DNA of 64,000 nt from Akkermansia muciniphila (lineage in GTDB: Bacteria > Verrucomicrobiota > Verrucomicrobiia > Verrucomicrobiales > Akkermansiaceae): contig NZ_CP114598.1 in the NCBI RefSeq assembly GCF_030848305.1, positions 1,302,001 to 1,366,000 on the forward strand, read 5' to 3'. Positions 16,377 through 25,637 of the stretch are shown one piece after another. A model generated the notes under the pieces. That model was given only the letters and a program-made list of their open reading frames with translations, did not search any database and was not told the origin of the DNA. The position numbers were made by a program, and so were the translations under genes. Position 1 is the first letter of the stretch, and each line of letters starts with the position of its first letter.

Positions 16377-17534
16377 TCAGGATTTATTTCCGTCCCTGTA
16401 ATCCTGGAGCGCGTCCCAATGGAACGTGAAATGCTTCTGCATGTGCAGTCCGTTGGCGAGAATAAACATGAGGGAAATGCGGAATTCGTTGTTGTTCAAA
16501 CCATCCAGCTCCTTTTTGTCAATTTTCATGGAGAATTTTCCGCTCTTTTTCCCAAGGCGTTGGGAGAAGGAAACGGCGTCATAGTCCTGGTTGACCGCAT
16601 AAGGAGGATCCTGGATGTAAACGTTCAGAGCTTTAACGGTCTGGGGGCTTGTATAATTGCCGGAAACCAGAATCTGGTTTCCTTTGAAGGAGATGGCTAC
16701 GTCCTTAACCTCCACTTCCGGCCTGCCTTCGTAGAATTGCTGGGCCGGGGTGACGGAGAATACTTCACAGGCGTCCAGCAGGGCGCAGCTGGCCGGAGTC
16801 AGGAACGTGGGGCTGGTCCCGAACGTGTAATTGCCCGAACCCATCAGGGCTGTGCCGTATTTTTTACCGTCCGAGGCGGTCTGGTGGTTGTGCGGCAGGT
16901 TAAGGCCATGCCCCAATTCGTGGGCCATACCCCCATACCATTTGGTCAGCAGCCTTCCTTCTCTGGTTTTCTGGCCCAGATGTTTGATATCGAAGGCCGG
17001 ATAATCCAGGGCGAAGCAGTTGCGCCCCATGCCGTAAAAGGGGACGCCGCCGGGATTGTCGGGGCCGTTCTTTTCGTCATTCCAGGTAGGCATGATGATA
17101 AGCGTGTGCTGGCTTTTTTTCCTGTCCGGATGGGCTTTGAAAAATTCGTCAAGTTCCTGGGCCGCTTTCCAGCCGCCTCCGTTTTCATAAGGATAATGGG
17201 CCGCCGGATGTTTGGCCTTGTATTCAATGATGTTCACGCGCCCTGGAGATTTGATGTCCAGGCCGAAAGAACGCGCGCCATAGCCATGCCGCTGCATTTC
17301 CTTGCCGTAAAACTGCTGTAGGTGAAGGAGCAATTCGCTGAGGCGCCGTTCGTAATCCGGAACGGGTTCCGTATCACTGCCCAGAAAATAGACGATATTG
17401 AGCTGCCGTGCCGTTTTTTTCAGGGCAATCCGGTCTTTCAGGGCGTCCGGAACAGTGACTTCCGCAAAGGATGTGTCGGAGGCCGCCCCCAGAAAGAACA
17501 GAGAAAAAAATGCGGAGAGAAGTCGTTTAAACAT
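16377..17534 (-). CDS. Secreted metzincin-type metalloprotease
   Basis: An exported zinc protease. MFKRLLSAFFSLFFLGAASDTSFAEV is a clear signal peptide, which is why the ATG at 17534 is preferred over longer upstream starts. The zinc motif AHELGHGLNLPHN at about residue 203 has the HExxHxxGxxH-like spacing of metzincins, with the third His eleven residues on. A Met-containing turn, GTALMGSGNYTFG, follows about 20 residues later, which would serve as the Met-turn. The C-terminal 120 residues are beta-rich (VEVKDVAISFKGNQILVSGNY), possibly a binding domain. It is transcribed divergently from the GH95 fucosidase gene with under 200 bases between them, so a shared mucin-degradation role is plausible. 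The exact peptidase family is not certain. Confidence 0.75.
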   Translation of the reverse strand: MFKRLLSAFFSLFFLGAASDTSFAEVTVPDALKDRIALKKTARQLNIVYFLGSDTEPVPDYERRLSELLLHLQQFYGKEMQRHGYGARSFGLDIKSPGRVNIIEYKAKHPAAHYPYENGGGWKAAQELDEFFKAHPDRKKSQHTLIIMPTWNDEKNGPDNPGGVPFYGMGRNCFALDYPAFDIKHLGQKTREGRLLTKWYGGMAHELGHGLNLPHNHQTASDGKKYGTALMGSGNYTFGTSPTFLTPASCALLDACEVFSVTPAQQFYEGRPEVEVKDVAISFKGNQILVSGNYTSPQTVKALNVYIQDPPYAVNQDYDAVSFSQRLGKKSGKFSMKIDKKELDGLNNNEFRISLMFILANGLHMQKHFTFHWDALQDYRDGNKS

Positions 17535-17726
17535 ACTTGCCAAGGTAGGGGGCTCATTGTGAAAAACAAGGAAATTTGCTGTTCTCGCCATCATTGGAGG
17601 AAGCGTTCCTGAACCGGGAGGGGGATAACGGGGGAAAGGCTCCGCCATGTGGCGGACGATAAGTTTGGAATGGCTGAAAGATAGAGGTTGCGAAGGCAGT
17701 AGATATGTGACATTGTTTATTAAAGC

Positions 17727-20117
17727 ATGCATTTCCAATCTCTATATTTATCTGCCGTGGCGGTAAGTGCCGTTTCTTTCGGGTGGGGGGCTCTGGATAA
17801 GCCTTCCGCCTCCAATTTGATCTGGTCTGATGAACCGGCCGTAGTTGTTTATCCGCAGGAAGACAAAAATTCCGAGGGAAGCTTTGGCAAGTACAGGAAG
17901 CCTGCCTCCGTTTGGGAAGCGGAAGGGTATCCCATTGGCAACGGTCGCGTGGGAGCCATGATTTTCAGCGCTCCCGGCCGCGAACGGCTTGCCTTGAATG
18001 AAATCAGCCTCTGGTCCGGCGGAGCCAATCCCGGGGGAGGGTACGGTTACGGGCCTGATGCCGGGACGAACCAGTTCGGCAACTATCTTCCTTTCGGGGA
18101 TTTGTTCGTGGACTTTAAAAAAGGCGACCAGCCGGCTTCCCTGTCTGTGGAAGATTTTACGCGCGCCCTGGATCTCCGGGACGGCATTCATAAAGTGAAT
18201 TACAAGGCTGACGGCGTGACGTATGACCGGGAGGCATTCTCCAGCACGCCTGCCAATGTTCTGGTGTTGAACTATAAAGCCAGCAAGCCCGGCCAGTTCA
18301 GCGCGGATTTTTCCGTTAACAGCCAGCTTGGAGCAGATATTTCCGCCAAGGGCCCCGTCATCACCTGGAAGGGGATTTTGAAAAACGGCATGAATTATGA
18401 AGGCCGCGTTTTGATCCGTCCCAAAGGCGGTACGCTTTCCTCCGCAGGCGATAAAATTTCCGTGAAAAATGCGGATTCCTGCATGGTTGTCATCGCCATG
18501 GAGACGGATTATCTGATGGATTATAAAAAGGACTGGAAGGGCGAATCTCCCGCCAAGAAGCTGGACCATTATGCGGCCAAAGCCGCTTCTGCGGATTATG
18601 CCGCCCTGAAACAGGCCCACATTTCCCAATACAAATCCATGTTTGACCGGGTGAAGGTCAACTTCGGGAAAACGGAGGAGGATGTAGCCAAGTTGCCTAC
18701 GCCGAAGCGTCTGGAATCCTATAAGAAAAATCCGGCAGACCCCGATCTGGAGGAAACCATGTTCCAGTTCGGCCGTTATCTGCTGTTGTCCAGTTCCCGG
18801 CCCGGCACGCTCCCGGCCAATCTGCAGGGGTTGTGGAATGATTATGTCAAACCGCCGTGGGCCTGCGACTACCATAACAACATCAACGTCCAGATGGCGT
18901 ATTGGGGGGCGGAACCCGCCAACCTCTCCGAATGCCATGAGGCCCTGGTCAATTACGTGGAAGCAATGGCCCCCGGCTGCCGGGACGCTTCCCAGGCGAA
19001 CAAGGGGTTCAATACCAAAGACGGCAAACCCGTGCGCGGCTGGACGGTGCGCACCTCCCAGAATATCTTCGGCGGCAACGGCTGGCAGTGGAATATTCCC
19101 GGCGCGGCCTGGTATGCGCTGCATATATGGGAACATTATGCGTTTACCGGTGATAGAAAGTATCTGGAGAAACAGGCATATCCCCTGATGAAGGAAATCT
19201 GTCATTTCTGGGAAGATCATTTGAAGGAACTGGGCGCCAAGGGCGAAGGGTTCAAGACAAACGGCAAGGAGCCGAGCGAAGAGGAGAAGAAGGATCTGGC
19301 CGATGTGAAAGCCGGAACTCTGGTGGCTCCCAATGGCTGGTCTCCCGAACATGGGCCGCGTGAAGACGGCGTGATGCATGACCAGCAGCTTATTGCGGAG
19401 CTTTTCTCCAATACCATCAAAGCCGCCCGCATCCTGGGCAAGGACGCCGCCTGGGCCAAGAGCCTGGAGGGTAAGCTGAAAAGGCTGGCCGGCAACAAAA
19501 TAGGCAAGGAAGGGAATCTTCAGGAATGGATGATTGACCGCATTCCCAAGACGGATCACCGCCATACGTCCCACCTCTTTGCCGTTTTCCCCGGCAACCA
19601 GATCAGCAAGCTCAAGACGCCCAAGCTGGCGGAAGCCGCCCGTCTATCCCTGGAATGGCGCGGCACGACCGGAGACAGCCGCCGTTCCTGGACGTGGCCG
19701 TGGCGCACGGCTCTGTGGGCCCGCCTGGGAGAGGGGAACAAGGCCCATGAAATGGTGCAGGGGTTATTGAAGTTCAATACGTTGCCGAATATGCTGACTA
19801 CCCATCCCCCTATGCAGATGGACGGCAACTTCGGCATTGTAGGCGGCATTTGTGAAATGTTGGTGCAATCCCATGCCGGGGGCTTGGACATTATGCCTTC
19901 TCCCGTGGAAGCGTGGCCTGAAGGCTCTGTGAAGGGGCTGAAAGCCCGGGGCAATGTCACGGTAGATTTTTCCTGGAAGGACGGCAAGGTGAGCAACGTA
20001 AAGTTGTATTCCGCCCAACCCAAGGTGCTGCCCGTGCGCGTCAATGGGAAGATGACCCGCATGAAAACCCTGCCGATGAAATCAGCAGCGGAATCTTCGC
20101 AGCCCGCAGCCAGGTAA
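17727..20117 (+). CDS. GH95 alpha-L-fucosidase
   Basis: An exported glycoside hydrolase removing alpha-1,2-linked L-fucose (or galactose) from glycans such as mucin O-glycans. The N-terminus (MHFQSLYLSAVAVSAVSF) is a likely signal peptide. The GH95 order is visible: N-terminal beta domain with WEAEGYPIGNGRVGAMIF, linker, then the (alpha/alpha)6 barrel with LQGLWNDYVKPPWACDYHNN INVQ split at about residue 383 (the Asn pair that activates water), GWSPEHGPREDG at about 540 (general acid Glu) and PPMQMDGNFGIVGGI at about 698 (Asp). The 796-residue length is typical. A hairpin terminator follows. The substrate fits an animal-gut lifestyle, and a fucosyltransferase gene lies 20 kb further on in the same window. 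Confidence 0.92.
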   Translation: MHFQSLYLSAVAVSAVSFGWGALDKPSASNLIWSDEPAVVVYPQEDKNSEGSFGKYRKPASVWEAEGYPIGNGRVGAMIFSAPGRERLALNEISLWSGGANPGGGYGYGPDAGTNQFGNYLPFGDLFVDFKKGDQPASLSVEDFTRALDLRDGIHKVNYKADGVTYDREAFSSTPANVLVLNYKASKPGQFSADFSVNSQLGADISAKGPVITWKGILKNGMNYEGRVLIRPKGGTLSSAGDKISVKNADSCMVVIAMETDYLMDYKKDWKGESPAKKLDHYAAKAASADYAALKQAHISQYKSMFDRVKVNFGKTEEDVAKLPTPKRLESYKKNPADPDLEETMFQFGRYLLLSSSRPGTLPANLQGLWNDYVKPPWACDYHNNINVQMAYWGAEPANLSECHEALVNYVEAMAPGCRDASQANKGFNTKDGKPVRGWTVRTSQNIFGGNGWQWNIPGAAWYALHIWEHYAFTGDRKYLEKQAYPLMKEICHFWEDHLKELGAKGEGFKTNGKEPSEEEKKDLADVKAGTLVAPNGWSPEHGPREDGVMHDQQLIAELFSNTIKAARILGKDAAWAKSLEGKLKRLAGNKIGKEGNLQEWMIDRIPKTDHRHTSHLFAVFPGNQISKLKTPKLAEAARLSLEWRGTTGDSRRSWTWPWRTALWARLGEGNKAHEMVQGLLKFNTLPNMLTTHPPMQMDGNFGIVGGICEMLVQSHAGGLDIMPSPVEAWPEGSVKGLKARGNVTVDFSWKDGKVSNVKLYSAQPKVLPVRVNGKMTRMKTLPMKSAAESSQPAAR

Positions 20118-20165
20118 AAGAGAAATCCTTGATCCGGTTTTAGTTCCGGGACGCAACATGATCAT

Positions 20166-20203
20166 GGCTTCCAGTCCTTTTGTAAGGGCTGGAAGCCTTT
20201 TTT
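20166..20203 (+). terminator. Rho-independent terminator of the fucosidase gene
   Basis: GGCTTCCAG(TCCTT) pairs with its complement ending at 20197 and is followed directly by a run of T (CCTTTTTTATCC). It lies 50 bases past the GH95 stop codon. Confidence 0.85.
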
Positions 20204-20366
20204 ATCCCGAACCTCTGTGGGATGGGACAGTGTTTATTGAAAAAGTGGTGTATGCTGAATGGCGCGTTCCGAAAGAAGGAATTTTTCTCCGGATGGAAAG
20301 GTTGGGGAGGGGTTGCGTAGGGGAGGGCCCTCCGCTTTCCGCCTTAAGGAAAGAAGGGATGCGCTC

Positions 20367-21740
20367 TCATTTCTTTTCCATCTGTCCGAGCAGGGAGCAA
20401 ATGGCGCAGGAATGGAGGGAACACAGGTCATCGTGGATTTGAAGCAAAGCCTGGTGGTGCCAGGCTTTCGCAAGAAAGGCTTGTGCATCCGGCCTGCGGC
20501 CCAGCAGGGATTGGTGGACGGAGAGAACTTTTGTTCCCGCCTGTCCGGCCCGAAGGGAGAGATAATGCTTCCATGCGTGTTCGTCATCTTTCATCGGAAG
20601 AAGATGGTTGATGATGAAGTCCAAGATTCTATCCCGGCCCATCAGGGCCATGGGGCGGGGAGAGGGGGAGGAGGGAAGCGTTACATGGGTGCTCCAGTAG
20701 GGGTGTATAAGGGAGGAGAGGTACTCTGTCAGTTTTTCCGTATGTCTGGCAACGCAAAGGCGCTTAAACGTATCAAAGTCTGCTGCGATGACGGACAGCG
20801 CCCCTACGCGCCTCTGCGGATGGTTGGCCGGCCTGTTGCCGGAAAATGTCCAAGGGAAGGAGCGGTCCGGCGCCAGTTCAAATTGTTCCCGCAGGGGCCA
20901 CCATTGAGCCCAGAGTTTTTTGTGCAGATCTACGGCTTCCGGTGTGCAGGAGGCCGGCAGCACGGGAAGGAGGAATCCCGCCGTACCGAAGAGCAGGGCT
21001 TCCGGGCAGTTCCGGATGGAGCGAAGGGGCGCCCGCAGGGCCAGGTGGCGCATGGCGGTTTTGTTGGCGTGATAGCCGAGCGTTTCCGCCAGGTTTTCAA
21101 AAAGGGTCTGTTCCTCTCCTGCGTATTTGGCGCGTTCCGCATGGCGGCGGTGTTTGTTCCGGAACCTGTAGGCTGCTGCTGATTGAAGGAGTGTTTCCAG
21201 AGACTCCGGAGCCATGGAAGCCAGCAAATCGGCGTGGAGGCAGTGGCGTACCGGGGCGCTGCCGGAAGGGGATGTTCCTGATTGCGCCAGCGCAGCGGGA
21301 GGAATGACAGCCAGAGGGATGCGTTCATGCCGGGCATTGCGGGTGAACCATCCCCTGCGGCTGGGCGTGCAGACGAGGTGCAGGATGACGCCGTTAAACC
21401 CCGGGTTGGAACCGTGCCCGTGGCGTTCCCAGTCTTCCGGCGTGGGATCCAGTTCGATGTCTCCTGACTGTGGAACGCCATTAATGCGTATCCTGGCGTT
21501 TAGAAAGTCCGGCCCGGCGGATTTATTCCAGTTCCCAAAATCCAGAATGTGAACGTCCCTGCCTGAATCATCCGTAAAAGAAGTTCCGAATACTCCTTCC
21601 AGCAGAAGAAGCTGAAGCGTCCGTTCGTCCGGAAGGGAGGAACGATTGGAAACGGAATATTCCCTGACGGCAGCCTGCCCTTCTTCCCTTGCTGCGGAAA
21701 GGGCTTCCTCATACAGGGAGGCCATGGAACGCAGGTCCAT
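20367..21740 (-). CDS. DUF2851 family protein
   Basis: A 457-residue cytoplasmic protein. The N-terminal third matches the DUF2851 pattern: RTLQLLLLEGVFG, then VHILDFGNWNKSAGPDFLNA, GDIELDPTPEDWERHGH and FNGVILHLVC, in that order (residues 40-125). The remainder is helical with conserved RFRNKHRRHAERA and a middle region where several short helices with LLPVLPASCTPEA occur. The function of DUF2851 is not established; the conserved D/E/H positions in the N-terminal part recall nuclease-like folds, which is only a suggestion. It is followed by the STAS gene's neighbourhood in the same orientation: the STAS gene stop is 17 bases upstream of this start, so the two are probably cotranscribed. Confidence 0.85.
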   Translation of the reverse strand: MDLRSMASLYEEALSAAREEGQAAVREYSVSNRSSLPDERTLQLLLLEGVFGTSFTDDSGRDVHILDFGNWNKSAGPDFLNARIRINGVPQSGDIELDPTPEDWERHGHGSNPGFNGVILHLVCTPSRRGWFTRNARHERIPLAVIPPAALAQSGTSPSGSAPVRHCLHADLLASMAPESLETLLQSAAAYRFRNKHRRHAERAKYAGEEQTLFENLAETLGYHANKTAMRHLALRAPLRSIRNCPEALLFGTAGFLLPVLPASCTPEAVDLHKKLWAQWWPLREQFELAPDRSFPWTFSGNRPANHPQRRVGALSVIAADFDTFKRLCVARHTEKLTEYLSSLIHPYWSTHVTLPSSPSPRPMALMGRDRILDFIINHLLPMKDDEHAWKHYLSLRAGQAGTKVLSVHQSLLGRRPDAQAFLAKAWHHQALLQIHDDLCSLHSCAICSLLGQMEKK

Positions 21741-21757
21741 GTGGAAGGGAGGAAATT

Positions 21758-22318
21758 TTATTTATCGTTCTGCCGTTCCAATTCTTCTTTCAGGCAGTCG
21801 GTTACGTTACGGAATTTTTCTTCGTTCTCTTCGCTCATTTCGCTCAGGGTCAAATGGGAATTGAGAACGTGGAGAGTCTGCTCCTTGGCATCCAAATGGA
21901 CGGAAGGAGCGTTTTCCGTACCCAGGGCGGCACGTATCTGCTCTACTTTTCCCCTCCAGGGGGCTGTGGGCGGTTCAATGCTGAGCAGGGCGTCCAGTCC
22001 CAGGCTTTCCAGAGCGCTCAGGCAGCGTTCGCTCGGGGAGGCGATTTGGATGGACCCCCCGATGGGAAGCAACCGTCGCGACAGGCCTGCAAGAGTGCCC
22101 ATGAAGGTGGAGTCAATGCCGGAGCAGGTTTCCAGATCAATGACGATCAGGCGTCCTCCGGAAGCGATGTAATCATCCCCCAGGGATTTGACAGTCGGGC
22201 TATTGGCAAAACTTCCGCGTCCGGAACACCGGATCCAAAGAAATTCATCAAAAAGTCCGAAAATGATGGAAGAATTGTTATTCACGTCGTTAGAAAATGG
22301 AAACCATATGAATAACAA
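21758..22318 (-). CDS. STAS-domain (anti-anti-sigma-like) protein
   Basis: A 186-residue protein whose first 120 residues form a STAS fold: RCSGRGSFANSPTVKSLGDD, then RLIVIDLETCSGIDSTFMGTLAGL with the Ser that would be phosphorylated in antagonists (G-I-D-S-T), then GGSIQIASPSERCLSALESLGLD. The C-terminal part is acidic and helical. Proteins of this kind bind anti-sigma or kinase partners, but no kinase or phosphatase gene is adjacent, so the partner is unknown. It is upstream of the DUF2851 gene on the same strand with 17 bases between. ATG at 22318 is used; a start further in is possible because the first 20 residues are not typical STAS sequence. Confidence 0.8.
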   Translation of the reverse strand: MLFIWFPFSNDVNNNSSIIFGLFDEFLWIRCSGRGSFANSPTVKSLGDDYIASGGRLIVIDLETCSGIDSTFMGTLAGLSRRLLPIGGSIQIASPSERCLSALESLGLDALLSIEPPTAPWRGKVEQIRAALGTENAPSVHLDAKEQTLHVLNSHLTLSEMSEENEEKFRNVTDCLKEELERQNDK

Positions 22319-22432
22319 GAGAAGCCGCTGCGGTCAAGTCAGGATTTAATTTGTGCGCCGCCGGCAGAAGGTCTGTTTTCTCCCATACAGAACCTTTTCC
22401 CGCGGCGCTCTTTCCGTTGTTCGGGGGATGCC

Positions 22433-23935
22433 TCAGGAGTTCTTGGTGCCTTCCCCCGTACCTGGCAGGAAACGGTAATAGGTTTCCAGCATCAGCGTTG
22501 CCAGGCACTGGCGGTAGATGTTTTCAGATTTGCCGCGCATGCCGGAAACGAATCCTACATCATTTTTCCGGAAACTGCCGTCCGCATTCTGGCCGCTGAG
22601 CACAGCGTCCCGGAACGCTTTGTTGTAGGAGGTCCATACGTCTCCGCCACGGTTCATGGCGGCCTGCACGCAGTAGTAATGCATGTAGAGATTGCTCTTG
22701 ACGTTTTCCGTGCCGCTTCCCTGGCCCCACTGGAGGGCTTTGATATTGTTTTTGATCCAGTCCAGTCCCTTGCGGGCGGCGCTGTCCGAGCCGTTGCCCG
22801 TCATTTGCAGAGAAAGCACGCCCACGCCTACCAGGGAGGAACGGGGCATATTGCCGTTTTCCTTATAGGAGAACTTGCCGTCCGGCATGACGTTCTTGCG
22901 CACGTAGCTTGAGGCCTTGCGCAGTGTGGAGCGGATTTCCCCTTTGGTAGGTTTGATGCCTCCGTGTTCGGCGGCCTTGAGGGCCTGCACGTTCCATCCG
23001 GTGACGGAAAGGTCGATGTCCGGATTGATTTTGTTATTGTAGCTGTAGGCCCAGCCGCCGTTGGGGCACTGGGCGTCAATAATCCTGTCCACGGCTTTTA
23101 CGACGACCTTTTCCAGATTGGAAATGGAAGGGATGTCCATCTGCTTGCAGAAGGTATAGGCTTCGCACAGGGCGTAGGTGGCTACCGCGTGGTCATAACA
23201 GATTTCCTTCAAGGCGGGCTGTTCCGACAGGACGGGGTTTTTCATGCCCAAGTCTACCAGGAAGGAGATGCCCTTCAGGACGTTTTCTCCGAATTCCTCG
23301 GAAAGAGGCGTTTCGCAATGGGCCAGATAGGCCAGCAGGGAAATACCGGTCATGGAGGCGCGGAATTGTCCTTCACCCCAGGAGCCGTTGCCGTTCTGCT
23401 GTGTTTTCAGCCAGCGGAGGGACTTGACTACGGCTTCCTCGCACTGCGGGGTGCCTCCGTTTTCCGTGATGCGCTTCATGCGGTCGTTCAAGTCGCAGCG
23501 TTTGGAGATGATGCCGGGAATGCCTCCCCCGTCTCCGTCTCCCGTGCCGGTCCCGAAGCCGTCGCCGATGTCGATGCCCATGGAAAGCTCTTCCGAGGGG
23601 ACGTCCACTTCAATGTCCGGATTGACTACTGCGACGTCCGCCGTTGCCACAGCGGCTATGACCTTCACCTGAGCGGAAGTGGAGGAACTGCTGGGGCGCT
23701 GGGTGGTCTGGGTGACTTCCGGCGTGTCGATATCCGGGTTGTCGCCTTCCTGGGTGGCGTAGGCGACCATGGGCGGATCTTCCGGGACGGCTACAATGAT
23801 ATGTACCAGGTAGAGGAGGAGGCCCATGAGGGCGACGCCGAGGAAAGAGACGGAAATGGCGGCGGTCAGTGTCTTGGTCCGCTGTTTCTTCAATTCCGCA
23901 AGAGCGTCTTCAGTACTTTCAATATGCAGACTCAT
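22433..23935 (-). CDS. Membrane-anchored prenyltransferase/squalene-oxidase-repeat protein
   Basis: A 500-residue protein with one membrane segment near residues 20-48 (LTAAISVSFLGVALMGLLLYLVHIIVAV), a long low-complexity linker with Ser-rich and Gly/Asp-rich parts (GIDIGDGFGTGTGDGDGGG), and an alpha/alpha toroid from about 165. The toroid contains repeats such as SLRWLKTQQNGNGSWGEG, CPNGGWAYSY and GLDWIKNN, with the QW-type pattern of terpenoid-cyclase-fold proteins. Such proteins are common and uncharacterised in Verrucomicrobiota and Planctomycetota and are mostly not cyclases. The Asp-rich DXDD motif of squalene-hopene cyclases is absent, so a binding role outside the membrane is more likely than catalysis. 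Nothing in the neighbourhood fixes the function. Confidence 0.82.
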   Translation of the reverse strand: MSLHIESTEDALAELKKQRTKTLTAAISVSFLGVALMGLLLYLVHIIVAVPEDPPMVAYATQEGDNPDIDTPEVTQTTQRPSSSSTSAQVKVIAAVATADVAVVNPDIEVDVPSEELSMGIDIGDGFGTGTGDGDGGGIPGIISKRCDLNDRMKRITENGGTPQCEEAVVKSLRWLKTQQNGNGSWGEGQFRASMTGISLLAYLAHCETPLSEEFGENVLKGISFLVDLGMKNPVLSEQPALKEICYDHAVATYALCEAYTFCKQMDIPSISNLEKVVVKAVDRIIDAQCPNGGWAYSYNNKINPDIDLSVTGWNVQALKAAEHGGIKPTKGEIRSTLRKASSYVRKNVMPDGKFSYKENGNMPRSSLVGVGVLSLQMTGNGSDSAARKGLDWIKNNIKALQWGQGSGTENVKSNLYMHYYCVQAAMNRGGDVWTSYNKAFRDAVLSGQNADGSFRKNDVGFVSGMRGKSENIYRQCLATLMLETYYRFLPGTGEGTKNS

Positions 23936-24302
23936 ACAGTATATGAAGGTTTCTGAGGATAATATAATGTTTCACCGGCTGGTGACGAGTTCAAAAATTT
24001 TAATGGTCTGTCAAGTTGTAAATGACCAGATGTGAATAAAATAAAATTTTATAATGAAGGATTTATATTATTTGCATCATTGGTTTGGTGGGAAACTGGA
24101 CGTTCCGGGACATGGGCGCATACTGGGACACAGGCCGTGCTTTTGATTTGCCGGAGGGGAATAAAAAGGCTTGTTGAAGCCGGGAAGGATGAATAACAGG
24201 CCAGGAGCTGGTTGCCTTTGAAAGTTTTTTGTTCTGCTGCGGCCGGAGGAGGGGAGGGCGGTTCCGAGCGTAGAGCGTACGAAGAATTTTGGAAAAGAGC
24301 AA
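23936..24302. other. Intergenic region, no gene seen
   Basis: About 370 bases between the prenyltransferase-repeat gene start and the galE terminator. It contains an AT-rich stretch (23940-24060) that probably holds the promoter of the leftward gene. Small open frames here have no family features. Confidence 0.5.
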
Positions 24303-24330
24303 GCCCTGCCATGGGAGCACATGGCAGGGC
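24303..24330 (-). terminator. Terminator of galE
   Basis: Eleven-base arms GCCCTGCCATG and complement (24303-24313, 24320-24330), 35 bases past the galE stop in the leftward direction. Confidence 0.8.
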
Positions 24331-24364
24331 GGAAAAAGGGGTGCTTCTTTTGCGCGCAAAGGCA

Positions 24365-25354
24365 TTAATAGTGGCCGCGGCGCGGGCCGGTCATCCACTT
24401 CCATGCGGTTTCCACGATAGCTCCGGCATCCTTGCACCTGGCTTCCCAGCCAAGGATTTCCTTGGCTTTCTTCGGATTGGCAATCAGGCGGGGCGGATCG
24501 CCTTCACGGCGCGGGCCGTAGCGGACGGGAATTTTTTTGCCGGTGACTTTTTCAGCCGTTTCCAGGATTTCCCGGACGGAAAGTCCCAGGCCTGTTCCGA
24601 GATTGAAGCACTCTGTAGCCCCTCCTTTCATCAGGTAGTCCACCGCTTTCAAGTGGGCGTCCGCCAGGTCATTGACGTGGATGTAGTCGCGGATGCAGGT
24701 GCCGTCCGGAGTGTCGTAATCCGTTCCGAAGACTTCGATGTATTCCTTTTCCCCGGTCAGCGTGAGCAGGATGTTGGGGATAAGGTGGGTTTCCGGTTCG
24801 TGGTCTTCACCGATCAGGCCGTCCTCGCTGCAGCCTGAGGCATTGAAATAGCGCAGAAAAACGCTTTTGAGGCCCCAGGCGCGGTCACAGTCCCTGCAAA
24901 CTTTTTCCAGCATGTATTTGGAACTTCCGTAAGGATTGATGGGATCCTGCTTTTCCGTTTCCGGGATAGGAATCTGGGTGGGAACGCCATACGTGGCGCA
25001 GGTGGAGGAGAAAACAAAACGCTTGACGCCGGCGGCTTGCATGGCGCCCAGAAGGACGAGGGGCCTGGCGATGTTGTTCATGTAGTACTTGAGGGGGTTC
25101 TGGACGGATTCCCCCACATTAATAAAGGCGGCAAAGTGAATCACGGCGTCAAAGTCGCCCTTCATCAGGAGAGGATAAACCACGGAGGCATCTCCCAAAT
25201 CCCCCTTGACCAGTTTCACTTCCGGGTCCACAAGGGCTCCCACGTGACCGTACACCATGTTGTCCAGCACGGTCACGTCTGCGCCTGTTTTGATGAGCTG
25301 GCGCACCGTGTGGGAACCAATATATCCGGCTCCGCCGGTTACAAGTACTTTCAT
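24365..25354 (-). CDS. galE: UDP-glucose 4-epimerase
   Basis: NAD-dependent epimerase of UDP-glucose and UDP-galactose, feeding galactose into glycan synthesis or salvaging it. The Rossmann glycine motif VTGGAGYIGSH opens the protein and the ATG at 25354 (MKVLVTGGAG) sets the start; longer in-frame extensions upstream are not family-like. The catalytic triad appears as SSTCATYG (Ser) and YGSSKYMLEKV (Tyr and Lys). HFAAFINVGESVQNPLKYY and RYFNASGCSEDGLIGEDHEP are typical of GalE. The 329-residue length is normal. It is a single-gene unit with its own terminator. Galactose-containing surface glycans are suggested elsewhere in the window by the galactosyltransferase-like enzyme at 40046. Confidence 0.93.
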   Translation of the reverse strand: MKVLVTGGAGYIGSHTVRQLIKTGADVTVLDNMVYGHVGALVDPEVKLVKGDLGDASVVYPLLMKGDFDAVIHFAAFINVGESVQNPLKYYMNNIARPLVLLGAMQAAGVKRFVFSSTCATYGVPTQIPIPETEKQDPINPYGSSKYMLEKVCRDCDRAWGLKSVFLRYFNASGCSEDGLIGEDHEPETHLIPNILLTLTGEKEYIEVFGTDYDTPDGTCIRDYIHVNDLADAHLKAVDYLMKGGATECFNLGTGLGLSVREILETAEKVTGKKIPVRYGPRREGDPPRLIANPKKAKEILGWEARCKDAGAIVETAWKWMTGPRRGHY

Positions 25355-25637
25355 GATTTTATCAAATTTGCTGTTGAGCCGGTTTAACTTTTTCTCCGGC
25401 AATAGGCGTCCAGACGTTTTGGAGGCTGCGGAACCTTTCAGTTCACGGCAGACTGAATCCCTGTTCCAGACGCCTGTAAAAGTGACATGTTTTCCCCTTT
25501 TTGTCAATTTGCGATATATCTTGCCGCCGTCTCTCCGTTCTTTGCCGGCGGCGGTTGGGACTTCTCCGTTTTCATGCCGGAAACTGCCCCGCTTTTTACT
25601 AGCTCCTGACAGGTATTTTTGAGAACATGACCTCATT

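Noticed and set aside
17748-19574. A 608-codon open frame antisense to the GH95 gene
   Set aside because: The plus strand has complete GH95 motifs over the same DNA; the antisense frame has no family pattern.
20259-21182. Open frame of about 300 codons antisense to the DUF2851 gene
   Set aside because: The minus strand carries a complete DUF2851 pattern; the plus frame is Gly/Arg-rich without motif.
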